A DNA stretch of 45,349 bases from Bacteroidota bacterium (GTDB lineage: Bacteria > Bacteroidota > Bacteroidia > Cytophagales > Cyclobacteriaceae): NCBI GenBank assembly GCA_022571715.1, contig JACZXH010000021.1:1-45349 (forward strand), given 5' to 3'. A program made the position numbers and the translations under genes. This document shows, in pieces, positions 26,199 to 33,484 of this stretch. The notes under the pieces were generated by a model that saw only the letters and a list, made by a program, of their open reading frames with translations, was not told the DNA's origin and did not search any database. Each line of letters starts with the position of its first letter. Positions within the stretch are counted from its first letter, which is position 1.

Positions 26199-26465
26199 AT
26201 GAAACTAAGTAGAATAATTATCGCAATAGCTTTTATTGGATACATAATATTCTCAGTTACCAGTTGTAAATCTTCCGAGTTCATTACATCAAAAAGCGGT
26301 GCTCAGCTTTGGGGGGAGAATTGTGTCAGATGCCACAACATCCCTTCGCCAAATATTTACAGCGATAAGCAATGGGAATTGGCTGTAAGCCACATGAGGT
26401 TACGTGGTAATCTTACTAAAGTGGAAACAGACAAAATCACAGAATTTTTGCAGGCAGCGAATTAA
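26199..26465 (+). CDS. Small lipoprotein cytochrome c
   Basis: The protein has 88 residues. MKLSRIIIAIAFIGYIIFSV leads to a lipobox TSC at residue 23, so it is probably membrane-anchored. One heme motif CVRCH is at 42-46, and the downstream VSHMRLRGNLTK offers a distal methionine. It is unusually short for a cytochrome c but covers a minimal domain, as in small DHC/diheme-like subunits. The start at 26199 is chosen over 26169, which overlaps the porin stop. Third gene of the envelope module. Confidence 0.85.
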   Translation: MKLSRIIIAIAFIGYIIFSVTSCKSSEFITSKSGAQLWGENCVRCHNIPSPNIYSDKQWELAVSHMRLRGNLTKVETDKITEFLQAAN

Positions 26466-26499
26466 ATAAATTGTTGTTAACATAAATTGAAATATAATT

Positions 26500-26898
26500 A
26501 TGAAAAAGTTAAATTTTGTTCTTTTCCTACTTGCAGTGGTAACATTTATTGGAATCCAGGCTTGCAGTGAAGAACCTGGTATTGGGGGTAATGGCCATAT
26601 ACATGGAACCGTTGTGGAACATCATGAAGATGCAGGAGGAGATCATCATGAAGGTTTGGCCAATGCCACCGTGCATATCTGGTACGGAAAAGCAGATGCA
26701 ACAGGTGATCCGGATGATCAAACAACCACAGATATTTCCGGAGGATTCGAATTTGAAAATTTGAATAAAGGAGATTATTTTCTCCATGCAGAGTATGAAG
26801 ATGACCACGAAGGTGTTCTGGAACTTAAGGAAGGTACCGCCCGTGTGGTAATCGAAACAAAGTCGCAGGAAGTGGAAGTCGAGATCGAAGTTGAGTAA
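26500..26898 (+). CDS. His-rich lipoprotein with carboxypeptidase-regulatory-like fold
   Basis: The protein has 132 residues. MKKLNFVLFLLAVVTFIGIQ precedes a lipobox cysteine (QAC, residue 22). The region HIHGTVVEHHEDAGGDHHEG is histidine-rich. It continues as a beta-sandwich (LANATVHIWYGKADATGD, ISGGFEFENLNKGDYFLHAE) typical of carboxypeptidase-regulatory-like / CnaB-type domains, and ends in a Glu/Val-rich strand. Histidines at the mature N-terminus and in the neighbouring porin suggest a shared metal-handling role. It is the last gene of the operon before a strong terminator. Confidence 0.8.
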   Translation: MKKLNFVLFLLAVVTFIGIQACSEEPGIGGNGHIHGTVVEHHEDAGGDHHEGLANATVHIWYGKADATGDPDDQTTTDISGGFEFENLNKGDYFLHAEYEDDHEGVLELKEGTARVVIETKSQEVEVEIEVE

Positions 26899-26928
26899 TT
26901 TCTCTTAACGTAATCTTTTCATAATGAG

Positions 26929-26963
26929 AAACCCGGCGTGTTTTTTTTGAATTAGCCGGGTTT
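26929..26963 (+). terminator. Terminator of the cytochrome/porin operon
   Basis: AAACCCGGC (26929-26937) pairs with GCCGGGTTT (26955-26963), 9 base pairs, followed by a T-rich stretch. It lies 31 bases after the last stop. Confidence 0.8.
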
Positions 26964-26986
26964 ACTCTTTTAAAAAAATATATTGC

Positions 26987-27003
26987 CGACCATTTCATGG
27001 TCG
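26987..27003. terminator. Small hairpin at the end of the SUF-bacilliredoxin operon
   Basis: CGACCAT (26987-26993) and ATGGTCG (26997-27003) form a 7-bp stem with a 3-base loop. It lies 32 bases beyond the minus-strand stop at 27035 and may terminate that operon, back to back with the preceding terminator. Confidence 0.5.
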
Positions 27004-27034
27004 CAAGTTTGCCCTACAATTCATAGAACAGGGA

Positions 27035-27451
27035 TCAGCATTGGTCATCAAACATTCCGATCAGGTGATTTGCAATCATCTCCGCATTTTGTCCTTCGAT
27101 ATGGTGTCGTTCGAGGAAATGAACCAGTTCGCCATCTTTAAAAAGCGCGATTGAAGGGGAAGATGGAGGATAGGGTAGGGTATATTCTCTTGCTTTTGTA
27201 GTGGCTTCCTGGTCAACACCAGCAAATACCGTTGCCAGTTTGTCTGGTTTTTTGCTGCTGTTGGCCAAGGCCATTTTTATAGCAGGGCGCGCTGCGCCCG
27301 CCGCACAACCACATACGGAGTTTATTACCAACAGGGTTGTGCCGCTGTGGTCTTTCAGATGGTTATCTACATCTTCAGCAGTTTTTAATTCTAAAAACCC
27401 GAGATCAGTCAGGTCTGTTCGCATAGGTGCTACTAATTCTTCAGTATACAT
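27035..27451 (-). CDS. Bacilliredoxin (BrxA/BrxB, YphP/YqiW family)
   Basis: The protein has 138 residues, the normal length. The active-site motif is Cys47-Gly-Cys49 (VINSVCGCAAGAARPAIKMA), diagnostic of the family, followed by FAGVDQEATTKAREY and PPSSPSIALFKDGELVHFLE. Bacilliredoxins remove bacillithiol from proteins in Firmicutes, and the family is also found in Bacteroidota, including bacillithiol users. It lies 50 bases downstream of the DUF59 gene and is probably the last gene of the SUF operon, linking Fe-S assembly with thiol redox control. Confidence 0.92.
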   Translation of the reverse strand: MYTEELVAPMRTDLTDLGFLELKTAEDVDNHLKDHSGTTLLVINSVCGCAAGAARPAIKMALANSSKKPDKLATVFAGVDQEATTKAREYTLPYPPSSPSIALFKDGELVHFLERHHIEGQNAEMIANHLIGMFDDQC

Positions 27452-27501
27452 ATTGGTTTTATTTTAGTTAATTAAAATTGATTAATTATTATTTTCTATT
27501 T

Positions 27502-27852
27502 CTATAAAAATCCTAATTCCAGCTTAGCCGCTTCCGACATCATATCGGGCGAGTATGGCGGATCAAAGGTGATTTCAACTTGCACATCATTAATGCCTTC
27601 TATTGCACGTATTTTTTGTTCGATTTCGCTAGGTATGGATTCTGCTGCCGGGCAAGCCGGAGACGTGAGCGTCATTAAAATATATACATTGTTTACAGGA
27701 TATAAATTTACTTCATAAATCAACCCTAAGTCATATACATCCACTGGTATTTCCGGATCATAGACAGATTTAATGGCTTCCACTACCTGATCCTGCAATG
27801 CTGTTTCAACTTTTGCTTTCGATGAATCCTCTGTATTCATATCCTTTTTCAT
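27502..27852 (-). CDS. DUF59/MIP18-family SUF-associated Fe-S protein (SufT-like)
   Basis: The protein has 116 residues. The MIP18/DUF59 core reads VVEAIKSVYDPEIPVDVYDL, LGLIYEVNLY, MTLTSPACPAAESIPSEIEQ and VQVEITFDPPYSPDMMSEAA. The cysteine in SPACP is conserved. Proteins of this kind assist maturation or delivery of Fe-S clusters and are regularly found in suf operons of Bacteroidota. It lies 28 bases downstream of sufE. Confidence 0.92.
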   Translation of the reverse strand: MKKDMNTEDSSKAKVETALQDQVVEAIKSVYDPEIPVDVYDLGLIYEVNLYPVNNVYILMTLTSPACPAAESIPSEIEQKIRAIEGINDVQVEITFDPPYSPDMMSEAAKLELGFL

Positions 27853-27880
27853 TTATTTATATAAACTTTGATCTCTCTCT

Positions 27881-28330
27881 TCAACTTTGCGTATTGAGCT
27901 TTTTATGTTTATTCAATTCCCTGTATGTCAGAGCAAATAATTTCATTTGTTTGATCATGGATGCAAATCCGTTGGATCGCTGCGAGCCGATCATTTGATG
28001 CATGCCGATCTTTTCGATGAAATACAAATCAGAATTCATGATATCATCTGCATCCTGACCGGAAAATACCCTGATAAGTAAGCTAATGAGGCCTTTAGTG
28101 ATCTCCGTGTTGCTATCGGCTTGGAAAAAGACTTTATTATCTTCAATTATTGTGGAAAGCCATACCTTTGACTGACAACCTTTGATGAGGTTTAAATCGA
28201 TTTTATTTTTTTCATCCATTGAAGGTAGCTTTTGGCCAAGTTCCATTATGTAAAAGATCGTACTTTCCCTGTCGTCTTGAAGTACCTCAAATTCGTTGAT
28301 AATATCCTCTTGTATTTCGTTAATTGCCAA
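27881..28330 (-). CDS. sufE: Cysteine desulfuration protein SufE
   Basis: The protein has 149 residues. The sulfur-accepting Cys52 lies in LIKGCQSKVWLSTIIEDNKV, followed by FQADSNTEITKGLISLLIRV and IGSQRSNGFASMIKQM, all typical of SufE. It takes persulfide sulfur from SufS and passes it to SufBCD. It lies 34 bases downstream of sufS in the same operon. Confidence 0.95.
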   Translation of the reverse strand: MAINEIQEDIINEFEVLQDDRESTIFYIMELGQKLPSMDEKNKIDLNLIKGCQSKVWLSTIIEDNKVFFQADSNTEITKGLISLLIRVFSGQDADDIMNSDLYFIEKIGMHQMIGSQRSNGFASMIKQMKLFALTYRELNKHKKLNTQS

Positions 28331-28364
28331 TTTACTGATAATTAATTTCCTGATCCTTTATTAT

Positions 28365-29618
28365 TCACCGTTTTGCAATTCTATTGACTGCTTTTATCAA
28401 CCTGTCAACTTCTTCCAACGTGTTATAAACGGCAAAAGAAGCCCTGATCGTTCCTTCAATTCCGTATCTGGCCATCAATGGTTGTGTACAATGATGCCCT
28501 GTTCGTACTGCTATTCCTTTCGCGTCCAGCAACATGCCGGCATCAAAAGGATGCATATTCTCTATGTTGAATGAAATCACACTCACTTTATGATGGTGAT
28601 CTGCATAAATTTTTATCGTATCGATTTCTTTCAATCCTTCGGTTGCCATCGCAAGCAATGTGGCTTCATGAGTCCGGATTGTTCGTTTGCCCAAGTTACT
28701 AATAAAATTCACAGCCTCATTTAGGGCCACAACATCAGCAATATTCGGCGTACCGGCTTCAAACTTATAGGGGATGTCGTTGTAAGTGGTTTTTTCAAAA
28801 GTCACCTCGCTGATCATTTCACCTCCTCCCTGGTACGGAGGCATGGCCTCCAGGTGTTTGCGCTTGCCATACAATACCCCCACTCCGGTAGGTCCATACA
28901 TCTTGTGACCGGAGAAAGCAAGAAAATCACAATTCAGATCACGTACATCCACATCCAGATGTGGCACAGCCTGCGCGGCATCCAGCACCACTACTGCACC
29001 CGCATCATGTGCTATTTTGATGATCTCCTTGACAGGATTGATGGTTCCAAGCGTATTGGATGCAAATACTACTGACACTATTTTGGTATTGTTCGAGATC
29101 ATTTTCTCAAACTCATCCATTTCCAGTTCGCCGGTTACTGAAACAGGGACAATTTTGAGAACAGCGCCGGTTTCTTCGCAAATCATTTGCCATGGCACGA
29201 TGTTGGAATGGTGTTCCATACCGGTTATGATCACTTCATCGTGTTGCTTAAGAAATTTTCTACCGTATGTTGATGCAATCAGATTTATGCCTTCGGTAGT
29301 TCCTCGTGTAAAAATGATCTCTTCTTTTTCAGTCGCATTAATAAATTCCTGTATAGTGAGCCGGGTCAGTTCATACGCTTCAGTGGCCTTTTCGGCCAAG
29401 GCATGTATTCCACGGTGTATATTGGAATTGTATCCGGTGTAGTAATTGTGCAGCGACTCTATAACCGATACCGGTTTTTGTGTGGTCGCAGCATTATCGA
29501 AATACGTAAGCGGATATCCGTTAACCTCCTGGTCAAGCAAAGGAAACATGCTCCTTATTTCCCTGACATCAAAACGGGTGCTATATTGGATTACCGGGTC
29601 TTCCATTTTATTTTTCAA
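28365..29618 (-). CDS. sufS: Cysteine desulfurase SufS
   Basis: The protein has 417 residues, normal for group II (SufS/CsdA) desulfurases. The PLP lysine is in FLAFSGHKMYGPTGVGVLYG, GMEHHSNIVPW supplies a conserved histidine, and the catalytic Cys377 is in RTGHHCTQPLM. It releases sulfur from L-cysteine as a persulfide for SufE. Its start overlaps the sufD stop by 4 bases (ATGA), indicating translational coupling. Confidence 0.97.
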   Translation of the reverse strand: MKNKMEDPVIQYSTRFDVREIRSMFPLLDQEVNGYPLTYFDNAATTQKPVSVIESLHNYYTGYNSNIHRGIHALAEKATEAYELTRLTIQEFINATEKEEIIFTRGTTEGINLIASTYGRKFLKQHDEVIITGMEHHSNIVPWQMICEETGAVLKIVPVSVTGELEMDEFEKMISNNTKIVSVVFASNTLGTINPVKEIIKIAHDAGAVVVLDAAQAVPHLDVDVRDLNCDFLAFSGHKMYGPTGVGVLYGKRKHLEAMPPYQGGGEMISEVTFEKTTYNDIPYKFEAGTPNIADVVALNEAVNFISNLGKRTIRTHEATLLAMATEGLKEIDTIKIYADHHHKVSVISFNIENMHPFDAGMLLDAKGIAVRTGHHCTQPLMARYGIEGTIRASFAVYNTLEEVDRLIKAVNRIAKR

Positions 29619-30943
29619 ATATTATTAAGTTTTTCTATGACCTTGAGATCGAGCATTGATCTTAACTCTTCGATATTGATATGGTTGAGTATGTCAAGTG
29701 CAAAGGCATGAAGCAGTATGGTTTTGGCCTGCACTTCATCCAGCCCTCTTGAACGCATATAAAAAATCTGCTCCTGATCAATCTGGCCAGTAGTACAGCC
29801 ATGCGAACACTTTACATCATCAGCCCAAATTTCCAGTTGTGGTTTCGTATTGATGGTCGCATCATTCGAAAGAAGGATGTTACTGTTCTGTTGAAATGCA
29901 TTGGTACGCTGCGCATCCTGTCTTACATATATCTTTCCGTTGAATACACCAGTGGACTTATTGGCCATAATTCCTTTATATAATTCATTACTTTGGGAGT
30001 CAGGATATTTATGATCAACCACTGTATGGTTATCAATGTGCATATTATCAGTAAGCAGGTAAAATCCGTACATGTGTGTTTCACATCCCCGTCCGTTTTG
30101 TATGATATTCAGGTTGTTCCGTATAAGTTTACCATCCATGTCAACATTTATGGATGTAAACGTACTACTCTCTTCCTGGTAAACTGAGATATTACTTACT
30201 CGTAATGCCTGATTATTTTCAAGGCCTGCCCGGATATACCTGACGGTCGCATTTTCGCCTACCCTGATCTCAGTAAATGCATTAGTAATAATTGTCTTAT
30301 CCCCTTCGGAAAAGAAGACCTCAGCGACAGTAGCCTGGCTGTTTTTATCAAACAAGGTCAGGATTCTGGGTTGAATCACCCCGTTGTTTGATGAGCCATC
30401 GGTGATATGAATAATATAAATCGGATTTTGGATAATCTGATTGCGTGACACCTTTAAAACAATGCCATTAGTGCTGAATGCAGTGTTCAGCAATGCAAAA
30501 CTGTCGGTATGTGAAACGCTTTCCTCGAGGTACTTCTCGACTTCCGGGTCACCAATTGCATCCGTAAGTTCCTCCACATGCAGCTTGTCATCAGGAATAC
30601 ATTTACTAAGGTGCGCATGATAAATTCCATTTACAAATACCAGTACGTTGGCTTTCATCCCCTGTGGCAAATAGGCGCTTATATCCGGCTGTTTATCGCC
30701 GGACTTTTGCAAATCGAATTCCGGAAATACCTGTAATGCCTTTTCAATACGCTGTGTAATTGGAGTGTAACGGTATTCTTCGTGCTTTCTGTCCGGAAAT
30801 CCATTCTCAACAAGTCGCTGAAACGCTTTCTTCCGTAACTTATGCCAGCCTGTTTGACTTTCACCGTTAAGCGACCGTTCAAACTGACTGAAGTACACTT
30901 CGAAACTATGGAGCAAACTGTTTGTTTTTCGAATTGTTGTCAT
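29615..30943 (-). CDS. sufD: Fe-S cluster assembly protein SufD
   Basis: The protein has 442 residues. It has the SufB/SufD beta-helix core and typical C-terminal motifs (ADDVKCSHGCTTGQIDQEQI, then FYMRSRGLDEVQAKTILLHA). It forms the SufBC2D scaffold with SufB and the ATPase SufC. It lies 17 bases after sufC. Confidence 0.96.
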   Translation of the reverse strand: MTTIRKTNSLLHSFEVYFSQFERSLNGESQTGWHKLRKKAFQRLVENGFPDRKHEEYRYTPITQRIEKALQVFPEFDLQKSGDKQPDISAYLPQGMKANVLVFVNGIYHAHLSKCIPDDKLHVEELTDAIGDPEVEKYLEESVSHTDSFALLNTAFSTNGIVLKVSRNQIIQNPIYIIHITDGSSNNGVIQPRILTLFDKNSQATVAEVFFSEGDKTIITNAFTEIRVGENATVRYIRAGLENNQALRVSNISVYQEESSTFTSINVDMDGKLIRNNLNIIQNGRGCETHMYGFYLLTDNMHIDNHTVVDHKYPDSQSNELYKGIMANKSTGVFNGKIYVRQDAQRTNAFQQNSNILLSNDATINTKPQLEIWADDVKCSHGCTTGQIDQEQIFYMRSRGLDEVQAKTILLHAFALDILNHINIEELRSMLDLKVIEKLNNI

Positions 30944-30960
30944 CCTTTCCCTGCAATAAG

Positions 30961-31722
30961 TTATATGGATATGCCTTCTACTTCTTCCCTGATCCAGTCG
31001 TAACCTTTTTCTTCCAGTTCGATCGCAAGTTCCTTGGTCCCTGATTTCACAATTTGTCCGTTAAACAAAACATGTACAAAATCAGGTACGATGTATTCTA
31101 GAAGACGCTGATAATGTGTGACGATAATAATGGCATTGTTGCTGGATTTCAGGTGATTAACTCCATTTGCAACAATTTTTAATGCGTCAATGTCCAGACC
31201 CGAATCGGTTTCGTCAAGGATTGCCAGTTTTGGGTCGAGTAGGGCCATCTGAAAAATCTCGTTTCGCTTTTTTTCACCACCTGAAAACCCTTCATTAAGC
31301 GAACGGTTCACCAGCGACTGATCTATGTCCATGAGCTTCATCTGCTCTCTCATCAATTTGAGAAAAGATACGGCATCCAGCTTTTTGAGTCCACGATGTT
31401 CCCTGACATTGTTCACTGCTGTTTTTAAAAAATTTGTGGTACTCACGCCTGGAATTTCAACCGGATACTGGAATGCAAGAAACAATCCTTTCCAGGCACG
31501 CTCTTCAGGCGACAAGTCAAACAGGTTATCGCCTAAAAATGTTATGGATCCTGAAGTAACCTTATATTCTTCTCTTCCGGCAAGTACTGAAGCCAGTGTA
31601 GATTTGCCAGAACCGTTAGGGCCCATGATGGCATGCACTTCTCCCGCATTTACTTCAAGGTTTATGCCTCTGAGAATTTCCTTATCTCCTACGGATGCTC
31701 TTAAGTTTTTTACTTTCAACAT
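30961..31722 (-). CDS. sufC: Fe-S cluster assembly ATPase SufC
   Basis: The protein has 253 residues of the ABC ATPase type. Walker A is GPNGSGKSTL, the signature GFSGGEKKRNE, Walker B LAILDETDSGLDID and the H-loop VTHYQRLLEYI. The conserved Suf-specific start MLKVKNLRASVGDKEILRGI is present. It is not a transporter subunit; it drives conformational change of SufBD. It lies 35 bases downstream of sufB. Confidence 0.97.
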   Translation of the reverse strand: MLKVKNLRASVGDKEILRGINLEVNAGEVHAIMGPNGSGKSTLASVLAGREEYKVTSGSITFLGDNLFDLSPEERAWKGLFLAFQYPVEIPGVSTTNFLKTAVNNVREHRGLKKLDAVSFLKLMREQMKLMDIDQSLVNRSLNEGFSGGEKKRNEIFQMALLDPKLAILDETDSGLDIDALKIVANGVNHLKSSNNAIIIVTHYQRLLEYIVPDFVHVLFNGQIVKSGTKELAIELEEKGYDWIREEVEGISI

Positions 31723-31757
31723 TTGCGTTTAATTCAATATTCGAAGTACAACAATTT

Positions 31758-33212
31758 TTAACCGATGCTTCCTTCGAGTGTAAGTGCGAGAAGCTTTTGT
31801 GCTTCCACTGCAAATTCCATCGGCAGTTGTTTCAAAACTTCTTTGGCGTACCCGTTTACAATAAGGGCTACCGCGTCTTCGGTGCTGATGCCACGCTGAT
31901 TGCAATAAAACAACTGGTCTTCACCTATTTTTGATGTAGTGGCTTCATGTTCCACCTGGGCTGATTTATTATGCACCTCGATATACGGGAAGGTATGTGC
32001 CCCACATTGGTCGCCCATCAACAGTGAATCACACTGGCTGAAATTACGGGCATTTTCAGCGCGTTTATTTATTCTCACAAGTCCGCGATAGCTATTCTGG
32101 CTTTTGCCTGCCGATACCCCTTTTGATACGATCCGGCTTTTGGTATTTTTACCAATATGAATCATTTTCGTACCGGTATCTGCCTGCTGGTAATTATTAG
32201 TAACTGCCACCGAATAGAATTCGCCTATGGAATTGTCGCCTTTAAGAATGCAGCTTGGATACTTCCAGGTAATTGCTGAGCCGGTTTCAACCTGTGTCCA
32301 GGAAATTTTGGAATTATCTCCGGCGCATATGCCTCGTTTTGTCACAAAATTATAAACACCGCCTATTCCATCTTTATTACCCGGATACCAGTTCTGAACG
32401 GTAGAATATTTGCACTCGGCGTTTTTTGCAACATAAATTTCTACAACCGCCGCGTGAAGCTGGTTTTCATCACGCGCTGGCGCAGTACATCCTTCAAGGT
32501 AACTCACGTATGCCCCTTCATCAACCACAAGAAGGGTTCTTTCAAACTGGCCTGTGTTGGCGGCATTTATACGAAAGTAGGTCGAAAGCTCCATCGGGCA
32601 GTGAACGCCCTTGGGAATATATGCAAACGAACCATCACTGAAAACAGCTGAGTTTAATGTTGCAAAATAATTGTCGGTCATGGGCACAACCGAACCCAGA
32701 TATTTCTTTACAAGTTCGGGGTGCTCATGAACGGCTTCACTGAAGGAGCAAAATATGATTCCAAGTTCGGCAAGCGTGTCTTTAAAAGTAGTTGCGACCG
32801 ATACGCTATCTATCACAGCATCCACAGCAACACTGGTAACACCGGTAAGTCTTTTCTGTTCCTCAATATTGATTCCGAGCTTATTAAAAGTTTCGATCAG
32901 TTCCGGGTCAATCTCATCAAGGTTTTCAGGTTTTACCTTTTGTTTCGGCGCAGAATAATAAATAATGTCCTGGTAATTAATCTTTGGGTAGGTTACATTA
33001 GGCCACTTAGGTTCTTCGATTGTAAGCCAGTGACGATATGCCTTCAGCCTCCATTCCAATAACCAGTCAGGTTCATTTTTTTTAGCCGAAATAAACCGTA
33101 CTATATCTTCATTAAGTCCCATTGGTGCCGAATCAGCTTCAATATCAACGCTCCAGCCATGCTCGTACTCCATGGAAGTGAATTCCTTAAGTAATTGTTC
33201 TTCTTTGCTCAT
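31758..33212 (-). CDS. sufB: Fe-S cluster assembly scaffold SufB
   Basis: The protein has 484 residues, the family norm. Conserved stretches include [39 protein letters not shown] and [20 protein letters not shown]. The cysteine of the last stretch and nearby glutamates are those implicated in nascent cluster binding. It is the first gene of the sufBCDSE-DUF59-brx operon, behind a -7 element and a Fur/PerR-type palindrome. Confidence 0.97.
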   Translation of the reverse strand: MSKEEQLLKEFTSMEYEHGWSVDIEADSAPMGLNEDIVRFISAKKNEPDWLLEWRLKAYRHWLTIEEPKWPNVTYPKINYQDIIYYSAPKQKVKPENLDEIDPELIETFNKLGINIEEQKRLTGVTSVAVDAVIDSVSVATTFKDTLAELGIIFCSFSEAVHEHPELVKKYLGSVVPMTDNYFATLNSAVFSDGSFAYIPKGVHCPMELSTYFRINAANTGQFERTLLVVDEGAYVSYLEGCTAPARDENQLHAAVVEIYVAKNAECKYSTVQNWYPGNKDGIGGVYNFVTKRGICAGDNSKISWTQVETGSAITWKYPSCILKGDNSIGEFYSVAVTNNYQQADTGTKMIHIGKNTKSRIVSKGVSAGKSQNSYRGLVRINKRAENARNFSQCDSLLMGDQCGAHTFPYIEVHNKSAQVEHEATTSKIGEDQLFYCNQRGISTEDAVALIVNGYAKEVLKQLPMEFAVEAQKLLALTLEGSIG

Positions 33213-33224
33213 TTGGTTTCCTTA

Positions 33225-33255
33225 TTTAGAATGATTCTAAACAACACAAATATAG
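33225..33255 (-). promoter_or_regulatory. suf operon promoter with Fur/PerR-type box
   Basis: On the minus strand TATATTTG (plus 33248-33255) fits the -7 consensus TAnnTTTG. Directly downstream, 33225-33241 is a perfect 8-1-8 palindrome with arms TTTAGAAT and ATTCTAAA. Its core AGAATnATTCT resembles 7-1-7 Fur/PerR boxes. It would cover the transcription start and ends 13 bases before the sufB ATG, so a bound regulator would repress. Confidence 0.7.
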
Positions 33256-33295
33256 TGAAAAGGAATGTATTTGAATGAAGTTTTATGATGAAGTT

Positions 33296-33310
33296 AAGAA
33301 TAATTCTTAC
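33296..33310. promoter_or_regulatory. Second Fur/PerR-type palindrome upstream of suf
   Basis: TAAGAATAATTCTTA is a perfect 7-1-7 palindrome sharing the AGAATnATTCT core with the box at 33225-33241. It lies 41 bases upstream of the -7 element on the minus strand, between sufB and the divergent phosphoesterase gene. It could serve either gene. Confidence 0.55.
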
Positions 33311-33484
33311 TTAGCCTGTTTTTTTTTCTATCTCAGCCTCTTTGGTTACGTTGGAGTAGTGAAATGGTTTCACAAGATTATTAAATTTTCCATTTCTAAT
33401 ACACAATAGAATATTTTTATTTTTCCTTATTTTAATCAATCTTTATCATTTGTCTTTATCATTTGTCTGACAGGATGCAGTATT

